A stretch of 48,233 nt of DNA from Christiangramia bathymodioli (GTDB taxonomy: Bacteria > Bacteroidota > Bacteroidia > Flavobacteriales > Flavobacteriaceae), in assembly GCA_009735695.1 (NCBI GenBank), contig SRSL01000009.1, positions 1 to 48,233 of the forward strand. The letters are read 5' to 3'. The translations under genes and the position numbers were made by a program. Below the pieces are notes generated by a model. It had not been told where the DNA came from and made no database searches. It worked only from the letters and a program-made list of their open reading frames with translations. Shown in pieces: positions 1 through 10,020 of this stretch (its first letter is position 1; each line of letters opens with the position of its first letter).

Positions 1-1
1 A

Positions 2-1354
2 CCAGCGGATATTTTGATCACGGCTGATGCTTCGGATGCTGACGGTAGCATTACTCAGGTCGAATTCTTTGAGGGAGCTAATTCACTTGGAGTGGACACC
101 GATGGCAGCGATGGCTGGAGTTTGAACTGGACCGGGGTGGGATCTGGCAGTTATGGTTTAACCGCTGTGGCTACCGATAATGATGGAGCTAGCTCCACTT
201 CCTCGGTAGTTAATATAGGAGTAGACAATGCGTTACCAACAGTAGCGATCACTTCTCCACTTGAAACCGATAACTTTACAGCACCTGCGGATATTGTGAT
301 CACGGCTGATGCGAATGATGCCGATGGTGGCATTAGCCAGGTCGAATTCTTTGAGGGAGCTAATTCACTTGGAGTGGACACCGATGGTAGCGATGGCTGG
401 AGCTTTAGCTGGACTGGTGTCGGATTTGGCAGCTACGCTTTGACAGCATTAGCAACCGATAATGAAGGCGGCAGTACTACTTCTTCGGTAGTTAATATAT
501 TAGTCGACAATGCGTTACCAACTGTAACGATCACTTCTCCACTGGAAACGGATAACTTTACAGCACCAGCGGATATTCTGATCACGGCTGATGCGAGTGA
601 TGCCGATGGTGGCATTAGCCAGGTCGAGTTCTTTGAGGGAGCTAATTCACTTGGAGTGGACACCGATAGTAGCGATGGCTGGAGCTTTAGCTGGACCGGA
701 GTGGGATCTGGCAGCTACGCTTTGACAGCAATAGCAACCGATAATGATGGTGGCAGTACGACTTCTTCAGTAGTTAATATAGGAGTAGACAATGCGTTAC
801 CAACAGTAGCGATCACTTCTCCACTTGAAACGGATAACTTTACAGCACCAGCGGATATTCTGATCACGACTGATGCTTCGGATGCTGATGGTAGCATTGC
901 TCAGGTCGAATTCTTTGAGGGAGCTAATTCACTTGGAGTGGACACCAATGGCAGCGATGGCTGGAGTTTTAGCTGGACCGGAGTGGGATCTGGCAGTTAT
1001 GGTTTAACCGCTGTGGCTACCGATAATGATGGAGCTAGCTCCACTTCCTCGGTAGTTAATATAGGAGTAGACAATGCATTACCAACAGTAACTATCACTT
1101 CTCCCCTTGAAACGGATAACTTTACAGCACCTGCGGATATTCTAATTACTGCAAATGCTTCCGATGCTGATGGTAGCATCACCCAGGTCGAGTTCTTTGA
1201 GGGAACTAATTCACTTGGAGTGGACACTGATGGCAGTGATGGCTGGAGTTTTAACTGGAACGGAGTTAGCTCGGGTAGTTACAGTTTAACCGCTGTTGCT
1301 ACTGATGATGATCTGGAAAGCACCACTTCGGCACTCGTAACAATTACCGTGGAA
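2..1354 (+). repeat. 282-bp near-identical in-frame tandem repeats (about 4.8 units)
   Basis: The block starting gacaatgcgttaccaac recurs at 224, 506, 788 and 1070, exactly 282 bp apart, which is 94 codons. Units differ at only scattered positions (for example T/A/G swaps in the gcg/aat gat gat segment). Two further units to about 1930 keep the protein pattern but have diverged in DNA and have slightly longer linkers (EEPN, ETPN). The array continues beyond the left edge of the window. Unit-length homologous recombination would keep the frame. Confidence 0.93.
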
Positions 1355-3361
1355 GAACCCAATGTACTTCCGACCGTGACCATTACGACACCCCTTAATA
1401 ATGATATTTTCACTGCACCGGCTGATATTCTAATTACTGCAAATGCTTCCGATGCTGATGGTAGCATCACCCAGGTCGAGTTCTTTGCCGGAACTACTTC
1501 GCTAGGTATCGATACCGATGGCAATGATGGCTGGAGTATAAACTGGACTGGGGTGGATTCTGGAAGCTACAATTTAACCGCTGTTGCTACAGATCATGAT
1601 CTGGAAAGCAGTACTTCAGAAATTATATCAATTACTGTGGAAACGCCAAATGCTTTACCTTCAGTAACCATCACTTCTCCAACCAATAATGCTACGTTTA
1701 CCTCTCCGGCTACTATTAATATAACAGCCAACGCGACAGATTCTGATGGAACAGTTATAGCAGTTGAATTTTATGAAGGTGCCAACTTCCTGGGACAAGA
1801 TATTGAAGGGTCTAATGGCTGGAGTTTTAACTGGACGGGGGTCGTATCAAATTCGTATTCATTAACGGCAGTAGCCATTGATGACGAAGGAGCAAGTACG
1901 ACTTCTGCGGCTATCAGTATTACAGTGTCTGAACCACTTCCTGCAATCACTAATTTTATTCCATCTGTGGGACCAGTGGGAAGTGTCGTGGTCATTAACG
2001 GAACCAACCTGGCTGGTGTAAACCAGGTATCGTTTGGGCCTTCCGTTGCAGAGATTATTTCGGTTACCGCCACTCAAATTGAAGTAAGGGTTCCACCTGT
2101 TAACGGTAAACTACCTAAGGATGTCAAGATAAGCTTATCGTCTACGGGCGGTAGCTTTACCTCGGCGAATAAATTTACAATTACAGCTGGAACTCCTCAA
2201 CAGAATATCAATCCGGTGGTAAGTATAATTTCACCGGCCAATAGCTCGGTCTATACGGCACCGGCAAGTATAAGCATTTTGGCGAATGCCTCTGATTCGG
2301 ATGGAACTGTTACCAAGGTTGAGTTCTTTGTGGGTTCTAATAAACTAGGCGAAGATCTTACCGCTCCATATGAGTTTATTTGGACCAATGTTGCAGCAGG
2401 AAACTATACGTTAACGGCCAAAGCGACGGATGATCGAGGAGCTGTAACAACTTCACCTGCGATAAACGTGCAGGTAGGTGAACCTGGTGGTAACGCTGCA
2501 CCAGTAGTAAGCATCACTTCCCCTTTAAATAATAGCAGTTATACTTCTCCGGCCAGTTTCGCTATTACAGCAACTGCTTCAGATACTGATGGTAGTGTGA
2601 CTCAGGTAGAATTCTTTAATGGTTCAGTAAGTTTGGGTGTCGACGTTGTTAGTCCCTATGAGGTAAACTGGAATAATGTGACAGAAGGTACTTATTTATT
2701 AACAGCCATCGCTACGGATAATCTGGGAGCAGTAACAACATCAGATATAGTGACCGTTACGGTTAATCCATCGGTTACAATCAATGCGCCTAGCAACCTT
2801 AATGCTCAGTGGATATCCAACTCGCAGGTTAGTCTCACCTGGCAGGATAATTCTTTTGATGAGGATGGTTTTGTTTTAGAGAGATCCTCGAAACAGAATT
2901 TTACCGGAAGGGTAGACCAAATAAGTTTACCGGCAAATTCGACATCATATATTGATTCAGGTCTTAATAGCAATAAGGCAGGGGGCACTTTGTTTTACAG
3001 GATACGAGCGGTTAGGGGGAATCTATTCTCTACTTATTCGAATTCGGTTCTGGCTAGCACCCTCCTTAGCACTTCCACCGAAATAGTTAGCAGCACCTTT
3101 AATTCAGGTTTAGCTGTTTCACCAAACCCTACTTCGGGAAATGCTACAGTTAAGTTCACCTTGACCAGTAACAGTCCGTATAGTTTAAGTGTGTATGATG
3201 GCCGCGGAGCTTATCTTTTTATGATTAGTGAGGGTTCAGCTAAGGCCGGAGTAGAGCATAGTTTTGAACTGGATCTCAATAATTATCCAGAGGCTACTTA
3301 CATTATTGTTCTGGAAACGAATCACAATAGGGAAAGCCTTAAGCTATTGGTACGCAGGTAA
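2..3361 (+). CDS. Giant Ig-repeat surface protein with T9SS sorting domain (5' end outside window)
   Basis: The reading frame is open to the left edge, so the N-terminus and signal peptide are missing. It consists of about nine bacterial Ig-like modules of the VEFF...LG...WTGV..GSY.LTAVATD type (Big_7/PF17957-like). The first units are almost identical at a 94-residue period, and those after about 1355 are diverged. An IPT/TIG-like module (about 1940-2185) interrupts the array. After the last Ig modules comes a fibronectin type III-like module (about 2780-3060). The C-terminal ~80 residues (SPNP..G..T..F, then YSLSVYDGRG and a final LLVRR) are a type A T9SS C-terminal sorting signal, which directs export through the outer membrane and cell-surface attachment. 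The probable role is adhesion or matrix binding; the ligand is unknown. The gldKLMN secretion genes lie 21 kb downstream. The next gene starts 45 bp after the stop. Confidence 0.9.
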   Translation, partial: PADILITADASDADGSITQVEFFEGANSLGVDTDGSDGWSLNWTGVGSGSYGLTAVATDNDGASSTSSVVNIGVDNALPTVAITSPLETDNFTAPADIVITADANDADGGISQVEFFEGANSLGVDTDGSDGWSFSWTGVGFGSYALTALATDNEGGSTTSSVVNILVDNALPTVTITSPLETDNFTAPADILITADASDADGGISQVEFFEGANSLGVDTDSSDGWSFSWTGVGSGSYALTAIATDNDGGSTTSSVVNIGVDNALPTVAITSPLETDNFTAPADILITTDASDADGSIAQVEFFEGANSLGVDTNGSDGWSFSWTGVGSGSYGLTAVATDNDGASSTSSVVNIGVDNALPTVTITSPLETDNFTAPADILITANASDADGSITQVEFFEGTNSLGVDTDGSDGWSFNWNGVSSGSYSLTAVATDDDLESTTSALVTITVEEPNVLPTVTITTPLNNDIFTAPADILITANASDADGSITQVEFFAGTTSLGIDTDGNDGWSINWTGVDSGSYNLTAVATDHDLESSTSEIISITVETPNALPSVTITSPTNNATFTSPATINITANATDSDGTVIAVEFYEGANFLGQDIEGSNGWSFNWTGVVSNSYSLTAVAIDDEGASTTSAAISITVSEPLPAITNFIPSVGPVGSVVVINGTNLAGVNQVSFGPSVAEIISVTATQIEVRVPPVNGKLPKDVKISLSSTGGSFTSANKFTITAGTPQQNINPVVSIISPANSSVYTAPASISILANASDSDGTVTKVEFFVGSNKLGEDLTAPYEFIWTNVAAGNYTLTAKATDDRGAVTTSPAINVQVGEPGGNAAPVVSITSPLNNSSYTSPASFAITATASDTDGSVTQVEFFNGSVSLGVDVVSPYEVNWNNVTEGTYLLTAIATDNLGAVTTSDIVTVTVNPSVTINAPSNLNAQWISNSQVSLTWQDNSFDEDGFVLERSSKQNFTGRVDQISLPANSTSYIDSGLNSNKAGGTLFYRIRAVRGNLFSTYSNSVLASTLLSTSTEIVSSTFNSGLAVSPNPTSGNATVKFTLTSNSPYSLSVYDGRGAYLFMISEGSAKAGVEHSFELDLNNYPEATYIIVLETNHNRESLKLLVRR

Positions 3362-3406
3362 GACTAAATTTCAACTGATTTTTTAAATAACTGATAAGAG
3401 ATACCT

Positions 3407-4378
3407 ATGAAAAGAATTTTGATAACAGGAGGAGCAGGATTTTTGGGTTCTCACCTATGTGAACGGCTTTTAAAAGAAGGAAATGAAGTTATTTGTCTGG
3501 ATAATTACTTTACAGGGGCGAAAAAAAATATTGTTCACCTTCTGGATGAGCCCTATTTTGAGTTGGTTCGGCACGATGTTACCATGCCATATTTCATTGA
3601 AGTAGATGAGATTTATAATTTGGCTTGCCCTGCTTCCCCTGCACATTACCAGTTTAATTCCATCAAAACGATCAAAACTTCTGTGATGGGTACCATCAAT
3701 ATGCTGGGACTGGCGAAAAGAGTTAAAGCCAGGATACTACAAGCCAGTACCAGTGAAATTTACGGAGATCCGGAGGTTCATCCGCAGCCGGAGGGCTACT
3801 GGGGACATGTGAATCCCATTGGGCCACGATCATGTTATGATGAAGGCAAACGTTGTGCGGAAACTCTGTTTATGGATTATCATATGCAAAATGCGGTGGA
3901 CATTAAAATTGTGCGAATTTTTAATACTTATGGTCCACGGATGCATCCAAATGATGGCCGGGTGGTATCCAATTTTATCGTCCAGGCATTGAAGGGTGAA
4001 GACTTAACTATTTACGGTGATGGAACACAAACCAGGTCCTTTCAGTATGTGACCGATCTGATAGAGGGTATGATCAGGATGATGAACACCCGAAGAGGTT
4101 TTATAGGGCCTGTGAATATTGGGAATCAGAATGAATTTACCATAGCCGAATTAGCCTCAAATATTATCGATCTTACCGGGTCTTCCTCCAGGATTGTTTA
4201 CAGGAGGCTGCCCAAAGATGATCCTAAAATGCGACAACCAGATACTTCCCTGGCCCAGAAGGAACTTGGCGGTTGGGGATGTAAGGTCCAGTTAAAAGAA
4301 GGTTTGCAGCAAACCATTGCTTATTTTGATTCGGTTCTTTCCCGAAATGAAATTTTTATAAACGGAATTAAAGCATGA
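3407..4378 (+). CDS. uxs: UDP-glucuronate decarboxylase (UDP-xylose synthase), SDR family
   Basis: Converts UDP-glucuronate to UDP-xylose using bound NAD+, giving a sugar donor for surface polysaccharide. It is a 323-residue extended short-chain dehydrogenase. The N-terminal Rossmann motif is [11 protein letters not shown] (residues 7-17), [11 protein letters not shown] is the typical UXS segment, and the catalytic Y144-x3-K148 sits in [21 protein letters not shown] and the [14 protein letters not shown] block match the C-terminal substrate half of UXS. Length is normal for a bacterial soluble UXS. It lies at the head of the polysaccharide genes. The 155-bp gap that follows contains a weak AACCTG/CAGGTT hairpin and no coding signal. 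Confidence 0.93.
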   Translation: MKRILITGGAGFLGSHLCERLLKEGNEVICLDNYFTGAKKNIVHLLDEPYFELVRHDVTMPYFIEVDEIYNLACPASPAHYQFNSIKTIKTSVMGTINMLGLAKRVKARILQASTSEIYGDPEVHPQPEGYWGHVNPIGPRSCYDEGKRCAETLFMDYHMQNAVDIKIVRIFNTYGPRMHPNDGRVVSNFIVQALKGEDLTIYGDGTQTRSFQYVTDLIEGMIRMMNTRRGFIGPVNIGNQNEFTIAELASNIIDLTGSSSRIVYRRLPKDDPKMRQPDTSLAQKELGGWGCKVQLKEGLQQTIAYFDSVLSRNEIFINGIKA

Positions 4379-4533
4379 ATTAAAAAATCTGTAGAACTCT
4401 TATCTCCGGATAACCTGCCGGTTTCAATCAGGTTACATATTATTCTTTAAGCCTCCCGCTCCAGGAATACCAGGATCTTCATCTATGTCCATGACTATAA
4501 AATTTAAGTATAACCACGGAAAAAAGATTGAAG

Positions 4534-5343
4534 ATGAAAATATCGATAATTACAGTTGTTTATAATAATGTAGATACTATTTCAGATTGTATCCAATCAG
4601 TTTTAAATCAAACCTATCAAAATATCGAATTGATCATTATTGATGGTGCCAGTACCGATGGTACCCAGAAAGAGATCGAAAAATACTGTCATAAATTAGG
4701 TTACTATATCTCCGAAAAGGATAAGGGTATCTTTGATGCCTACAATAAGGGGATCCAAAGGGCTACTGGGGATGTGATCGGAATACTGAATTCTGATGAC
4801 CTGCTTTTCGAAAATAATACGATAGCCAGAATAGCTCATGCTTTTCACAAATCTAAGGCCGACCTAGTGTATGGTCATGGCATGTATATAGGTAAGAGGA
4901 ATTCCAAACTGATCAAAAGGATCTATTCCTGTAACAAATTCAGAAAAGGATTCCTTAAATATGGATGGATCCCGCTACATCCCACCATTTACGTAAAGAA
5001 AGAAGTTTACCAAAAACACGGCTTATATAGTTTGGATTATTCCATTGCAAGTGACTATGACATGTCACTGAGGTGGTTCCAAGATGACGAGTTAAAGAAA
5101 GAGTTCCTCAACCAGTGGATCGTGAAAATGAGGATGGGAGGTAAGAGCACCACTCTTAATCTTCAAAAAAGAAAGTCAACCGAAGATCTTGATATCATTA
5201 AAAAACACAAACTGGCGGGTGTTTTTACTCTCGTCTGTAAAATAGGTAGGAAAATCCCACAATATATTCAGCCTAGAATTTTGACTCCTGAAGCTATGTT
5301 AAGATCAACGATCATAGGCAGTACGGAAAGAATCAGACCTTAA
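4534..5343 (+). CDS. Family 2 glycosyltransferase
   Basis: A cytoplasmic GT-A fold transferase of 269 residues, predicted to add a sugar to a lipid-linked polysaccharide intermediate. The start KISIITVVYNN, IIIDGASTDGT and the DxD-like segment LNSDDLLFEN are GT2 hallmarks, and ASDYDMSLRW resembles the WcaE-like subgroup. ATG 4534 is preferred over an in-frame TTG six bases upstream, because the family usually begins at the first beta strand. No transmembrane helix is evident. Donor and acceptor cannot be read from sequence. Neighbours place it in exopolysaccharide assembly. Confidence 0.87.
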   Translation: MKISIITVVYNNVDTISDCIQSVLNQTYQNIELIIIDGASTDGTQKEIEKYCHKLGYYISEKDKGIFDAYNKGIQRATGDVIGILNSDDLLFENNTIARIAHAFHKSKADLVYGHGMYIGKRNSKLIKRIYSCNKFRKGFLKYGWIPLHPTIYVKKEVYQKHGLYSLDYSIASDYDMSLRWFQDDELKKEFLNQWIVKMRMGGKSTTLNLQKRKSTEDLDIIKKHKLAGVFTLVCKIGRKIPQYIQPRILTPEAMLRSTIIGSTERIRP

Positions 5344-5415
5344 CTATTTTATATAGACAAATAATTAAAAAGAATTTGGCCTTTAAGATCGAAGTTAAAT
5401 CGAAGCGTGTTTGAG

Positions 5416-6777
5416 ATGAGTGCTATAAGAAGTGTTAAAGTGGCAGATTTTATCATCCCGATATCAATTGGGATTCATTTGTTCATTTTGAATCTCTCCT
5501 TGTACGTGATGACTCCAGAAACCTATTTAGACCGCTTTGCTATAACATTTTATAACCTGGGTTGGGTGGTCATATCGGTAATTCTAAATTTTTATACCCT
5601 GGAGCGTAAGGAGCGGTTCATCACGCGATTTCACAAATTTGTGATGCAATACTTCATCTTTACTCTGGCCTATTTTGCGGTTTTTGCCTTTAGAGAAGTC
5701 GAATTGGATGTAAAGCGGCAAATGACTGTGCTTACGGTGATCTTTTTTATTCTTGCTTTGGTGAGGTGGCTGTTTTTTATGACCAGAAAATGGTATCGTA
5801 GAAATGGGGGCAATTTCGTTAATGTGGTAGTTATTGGTTACGGTCGCAATTTCAATAAGATTCAGAAAATATTTCAACGCCCGGATTATGGCTATAGATA
5901 CCTAGGCTATTTCCACGGCGTGGAAGCAGAAGCGAAAAATTATAAGGGCAATTTTGATAGATGTTTCGACTTTATAATTGAGAATAAGGTTGATGAGATC
6001 TATTGTTTGATATCTGAATTATCAGACTGTGAGGTTAGGAAACTCATTGATTTTGCAGATAATAATTACAAAAAGCTCAAAATTGTACCAGATAATAAAG
6101 GAATAATTACCCGAAGTATGAATGCTGAACTTTTCGAAACCATTCCGGTTTTGAATGTAAGGAGTTCAGCTTTGGAGTTAAATTACGCCAGATACGGGAA
6201 AAGAGCATTCGATATTATTTTCTCTCTTCTGGTAATCGTGTTTATTTTATCCTGGTTAATACCTTTAGTGTATATCGTAATGAGGCTTGAATCCAAAGGT
6301 CCTTTGATCTTTAAACAGTTGCGGCACGGTTATAATCAACAGTCCTTTTACTGCTATAAGTTTCGTTCCATGCGGGTTAACGGAGAGGCCAATCTTAAAA
6401 TGTGCACAAAAAATGATTGCAGGGTGACGAAGGTTGGTAAGTTCTTACGGAAAAGCAGCCTTGATGAATTCCCGCAGTTTTTTAATGTATTAAAAGGAGA
6501 TATGAGCGTTGTTGGCCCTCGACCACATATGGAAGCTCATACCCTGGAATATTCCAAATCTGTAAACAAATATCTGGTTAGGCATTATGCCAAACCGGGA
6601 ATTACCGGCCTAGCCCAAATCAAAGGTTATAGAGGAGAAATCAAAAAAAAGTCTGATATTATTAATCGTACCAGGTTGGATATCTTCTACTTAGAGAAAT
6701 GGTGCCCCATTCTTGACTTCAAAATTATATATCAAACCGTGTATAACTGTTTTCGCGGTGAAGAGAATGCATATTAA
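5416..6777 (+). CDS. Undecaprenyl-phosphate sugar-1-phosphate transferase, WcaJ-like
   Basis: Initiating enzyme of polysaccharide synthesis: moves a sugar-1-phosphate from a nucleotide sugar to undecaprenyl phosphate at the inner membrane. The 453 residues comprise an N-terminal half with about four hydrophobic segments, a CoA-binding-like central part (VNVVVIGYGRN), another membrane segment (about IIFSLLVIVFILSWLIP), and a C-terminal bacterial sugar transferase domain with KFRSM, LRKSSLDEFPQ, NVLKGDMSVVGPRP and KPGITGLAQ motifs. ATG 5416 is chosen; an in-frame GTG lies 9 bases upstream. Which sugar is transferred (glucose or galactose) is not determined. Confidence 0.93.
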   Translation: MSAIRSVKVADFIIPISIGIHLFILNLSLYVMTPETYLDRFAITFYNLGWVVISVILNFYTLERKERFITRFHKFVMQYFIFTLAYFAVFAFREVELDVKRQMTVLTVIFFILALVRWLFFMTRKWYRRNGGNFVNVVVIGYGRNFNKIQKIFQRPDYGYRYLGYFHGVEAEAKNYKGNFDRCFDFIIENKVDEIYCLISELSDCEVRKLIDFADNNYKKLKIVPDNKGIITRSMNAELFETIPVLNVRSSALELNYARYGKRAFDIIFSLLVIVFILSWLIPLVYIVMRLESKGPLIFKQLRHGYNQQSFYCYKFRSMRVNGEANLKMCTKNDCRVTKVGKFLRKSSLDEFPQFFNVLKGDMSVVGPRPHMEAHTLEYSKSVNKYLVRHYAKPGITGLAQIKGYRGEIKKKSDIINRTRLDIFYLEKWCPILDFKIIYQTVYNCFRGEENAY

Positions 6778-6806
6778 GATTACTTAAACACCAAAATTCT
6801 AAATTT

Positions 6807-7577
6807 ATGAAGCCCTCCCTAAACAATTGTTTTGTAAGACTAGGCATTTTAATGCTTATTCTTTTAAGTTCCTGTGTATCCCGTCAAGAAATCGTTTATT
6901 TTCAGAATGACCAGGATAATGTAAACTTCGATTTAAATAAGAATCTGAAGATCCAGCCTAATGACCAGCTAACGATCAGGGTTTCTACCCCGGAGCCGGA
7001 AGCTGCCCTGCCTTTTAATTTAACCAAATCAGTTACCTCCCCGGAAAATATGGGTGGGAATGTAGAACTGGAAACTTATATGGTGGCCGCCGATGGGACC
7101 ATTGAATTTCCAGTACTGGGAACGGTAGAGGTCGCAGGATTGAATACTTTTGAACTATCCCGGAAAATTAAGGATGCTATTTCTATCTATGTAAAAGATG
7201 CTATTGTAAATGTTCGGGTCCAGAACTTTAGGATTAGTGTTTTGGGTGAGGTTCAAAATCCCGGAACCTTCGTTATCCAGGATGATTTTATAAGCTTAAC
7301 TCAGGCACTTGGCCTTGCCGGTGACATGACCATTTTTGGTAGAAGGGATAATGTAATGGTTATACGAGAGGTAGATGGACAAAAGACTAAAACCTACCTT
7401 GATCTTACCGATTTTGAGTCGGTGAATTCACCCTTTTTCAACCTCCGCCAGAATGATGTAGTTTATGTTGAACCTATTGCCACTAAACGACAGTCGGCCG
7501 GGGTGATCAATAACGCTTCAGGATATTTAGCGATCCTATCTTTCCTTATTTCAACCGTCATCCTCGTAACAAATTAA
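6807..7577 (+). CDS. Polysaccharide export lipoprotein, Wza-like (SLBB)
   Basis: Outer-membrane/periplasmic polysaccharide export protein of 256 residues. An N-terminal lipoprotein signal ends at LLSSC (Cys 23). A Poly_export domain follows (IQPNDQLTIRVSTPEP, then MVAADGTIEFPVLGTVEVAGL), then an SLBB-type module (ISVLGEVQNPGTFVIQDD). A C-terminal hydrophobic helix (YLAILSFLISTVILVT) may stand in for the Wza transmembrane helix. The gene is 3 bp upstream of the Wzc-like gene, which implies coupled expression of the export pair. Confidence 0.93.
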   Translation: MKPSLNNCFVRLGILMLILLSSCVSRQEIVYFQNDQDNVNFDLNKNLKIQPNDQLTIRVSTPEPEAALPFNLTKSVTSPENMGGNVELETYMVAADGTIEFPVLGTVEVAGLNTFELSRKIKDAISIYVKDAIVNVRVQNFRISVLGEVQNPGTFVIQDDFISLTQALGLAGDMTIFGRRDNVMVIREVDGQKTKTYLDLTDFESVNSPFFNLRQNDVVYVEPIATKRQSAGVINNASGYLAILSFLISTVILVTN

Positions 7578-7580
7578 AGT

Positions 7581-9941
7581 ATGTCTTATTCTACTACTAA
7601 TTCGGCAAGGCCAACAGTTAGAAAATTTAACCTGAGGAAGGAACTGCAAAAGTACCTGAAATACTGGTATTGGTTTGTTTTAGGAGTGTTAATCGCGGTA
7701 ACTGGAGGTTACATGTATGTAAAGTACACTACACCCGTTTATAGCGCATCGGCAAGTATCATAATTAATGAAGAATCGGGTAATAAATCAAATGCCGAAC
7801 TCCTGGATATTGGCCTGGCGGCAGGACTTAAAACCAATAACCTTGAAAAGGAAATCGCAATCCTAAAATCAAGGAGGTTGATGAAAAGGGTGGTGAAAGC
7901 ACTTGATCTAAATATATCTTATGTAGTTGAAGGCCAGGTTAGAGATGTTGAATTGTATAAGGATCTTCCATTTACCCTCAAGGTTTTGAAGTTTAGTGAA
8001 AATGAAGAACAAGGCATGGATGGTGGAAGTTTTGAAATTTCTTATTCTCGGGGTCGTCTTTCCGTAATCAATTTAAATAACCTTAGAGAAATTAAAGCGA
8101 GTCCTGGTGCACCTATCGACCTGGGATTTACGAATGTGGTTATTCAATTGAATGAAGGGGTAGACAGTTTTTCACCTATTATCGTAAATTTTTCCGATCT
8201 GGATAGAGCAGCAGACGATTACCGGTCGCGATTACAGGTTTTTAAAGCCGATGATAATTCCAATGTGATCAACTTGGTTCTGGAAGACCCGGTTGTTGAA
8301 AAGGCGAAAGACGTGCTCGATCAGGTGATCTTTGAATTTAATCGGGATGCGATAGAAGATAAAAATTTACTGGTTGGGAATTCGTCAAACTTCATTAACG
8401 ACCGGTTGGATATCATCAACAATGAGTTGGAGTATATCGAATCAGGCAAAGAAGAATTTAAGGAAAGCAACCGGCTTACTGATATTCAATCTGAATCTCA
8501 AATGTTTGTACAAACTGCCAGTGAATATAATCAAAAGCGTCAGGAAATAAGTACTCAGCTGGAACTGGTGAATGCGATGCTGGAGTATCTTTCTTCCAGT
8601 TCAAATTCAGAATTGCTTCCGACCAATCTAGGAATTCAGGAAAGTGCTGTCAATTCTCAAATTACTGAATATAATGACCTGGTCCTGAGGCGCAACCGAA
8701 TTATGAGAAGTTCCACTGAACTTAACCCTGCAGTAATTAGTCTCAACGATAACATCACCCAGATCAAATTAAATATTCAACAGAGTCTTCAAAGACTGCG
8801 CAACAATTTACAGATTTCGCAGAGTGATGTAAGTCGGCAGGTTCAAAGCATTGGTTCAAAAATTCTGGCCGTGCCCTCCCAGGAACGGGAGTATAGAGGT
8901 ATAGAAAGACAACAAAATATTAAGGAAGCACTCTATCTCTTTTTATTACAGAAGAGAGAAGAAAATTCGCTGGAACTGGCAGTTACTGCCCCGAAGGCGA
9001 AAATAGTTGACAATGCCTATAGTTCTGGATCGATTGTAGCCCCTAATTCCAGGAGCATCTTGCTTGGGTCTGTCCTTCTTGGACTTTTTCTCCCTTTTTC
9101 TGTGATATATATAAGGGATATGATCAATGGTAAGGTACGGAATCGGGCTGATATCGAGGAAATAACAAGGGATATTTCCATCATTGGGGAACTGCCAAAA
9201 GTTCGGAAAAAAGAAAATCTTTTAATAGAACGGAATGACCACTCTATGCTTGCAGAAGCTTTCCGTTTTTTAATTACTAATTTGCACTTTCTTCTTGTCA
9301 ATTCAGATGAAAAGCGAAAAGCCAAGACCATTCTGGTAACTTCTTCTATAAAAGGAGAGGGTAAAACTTTTACCGCAATTAACCTATCCCTTGCCCTTAG
9401 CTACAATAATAAAAATGTACTTCTCATTGGTGCAGACCTGCGGAATCCAAAATTGAATGGATTTCAGAAGAATGAGATCGATAGAGGTTTGAGCGATTAC
9501 CTCGCCGATTCCGACCAGGATATTTCCAATTATATTAAAGTGTCCAAGTTTAATCCTAATCTTAAGATCCTTGGGTCTGGAAGTATTCCCCCGAACCCTT
9601 CCGAACTTCTAAGACAAAAGAAAATGGAATCGGTAATGGAGACTTTGAAAAAGGAATATGATTATGTAATTATAGATTCGGCTCCTACCATGCTGGTTAC
9701 CGATACGTTGCTCGTGAACAAATATGCAGATACAACTTTATATATTATTAAAGCGAATTACACAGGAAAGGACTTACTGGACTATGTAATGGAATTGCAA
9801 AAAACGGGAAGGATGCCTCATTTATCTTTTATTTTAAATAATGTATCGATGGGAGAATTAGGTTTTGGCAACAAATACGGGTATGGTTACACCAACGTAA
9901 AAAAATCGGTTTTTGAATGGAGAACCCTTTTGCCTTTCTGA
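7581..9941 (+). CDS. Polysaccharide co-polymerase / BY-kinase, Wzc-like
   Basis: Controls polymerisation and export of exopolysaccharide through tyrosine autophosphorylation. The 786 residues contain a Wzz-type N-terminus with TM1 (about 35-55), a long periplasmic coiled-coil region, TM2 (SILLGSVLLGLFLPFSVIYI), and a cytoplasmic BY-kinase domain with Walker A SSIKGEGKT (about 588), Walker A' LLIGADLRNP and Walker B YVIIDSAP. The C-terminal tail holds clustered tyrosines (KYGYGYTN), the expected autophosphorylation site. It is the last gene of the polysaccharide run and is followed by a strong terminator. No polymerase or flippase gene lies in the window. Confidence 0.95.
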   Translation: MSYSTTNSARPTVRKFNLRKELQKYLKYWYWFVLGVLIAVTGGYMYVKYTTPVYSASASIIINEESGNKSNAELLDIGLAAGLKTNNLEKEIAILKSRRLMKRVVKALDLNISYVVEGQVRDVELYKDLPFTLKVLKFSENEEQGMDGGSFEISYSRGRLSVINLNNLREIKASPGAPIDLGFTNVVIQLNEGVDSFSPIIVNFSDLDRAADDYRSRLQVFKADDNSNVINLVLEDPVVEKAKDVLDQVIFEFNRDAIEDKNLLVGNSSNFINDRLDIINNELEYIESGKEEFKESNRLTDIQSESQMFVQTASEYNQKRQEISTQLELVNAMLEYLSSSSNSELLPTNLGIQESAVNSQITEYNDLVLRRNRIMRSSTELNPAVISLNDNITQIKLNIQQSLQRLRNNLQISQSDVSRQVQSIGSKILAVPSQEREYRGIERQQNIKEALYLFLLQKREENSLELAVTAPKAKIVDNAYSSGSIVAPNSRSILLGSVLLGLFLPFSVIYIRDMINGKVRNRADIEEITRDISIIGELPKVRKKENLLIERNDHSMLAEAFRFLITNLHFLLVNSDEKRKAKTILVTSSIKGEGKTFTAINLSLALSYNNKNVLLIGADLRNPKLNGFQKNEIDRGLSDYLADSDQDISNYIKVSKFNPNLKILGSGSIPPNPSELLRQKKMESVMETLKKEYDYVIIDSAPTMLVTDTLLVNKYADTTLYIIKANYTGKDLLDYVMELQKTGRMPHLSFILNNVSMGELGFGNKYGYGYTNVKKSVFEWRTLLPF

Positions 9942-9970
9942 AGTTATCAGAAAGGATGCTGAATAGAAGA

Positions 9971-10002
9971 AAAACCCACTAAAATTAGTGGGTTTTTTAT
10001 TT
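9971..10002. terminator. Bidirectional Rho-independent terminator
   Basis: The stem CCCACTA/TAGTGGG with a small A-rich loop is flanked by an A-run on the left and TTTTTT on the right. It sits between the convergent wzc-like and aminopeptidase P genes and can serve both strands. Confidence 0.9.
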
Positions 10003-10020
10003 TAAGTTTTTGCCTATTAG

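Noticed and set aside
151-1524. Series of ~76-codon minus-strand frames with 282-bp spacing
   Set aside because: They are antisense images of the Ig repeats in one frame and recur only because the DNA repeats.
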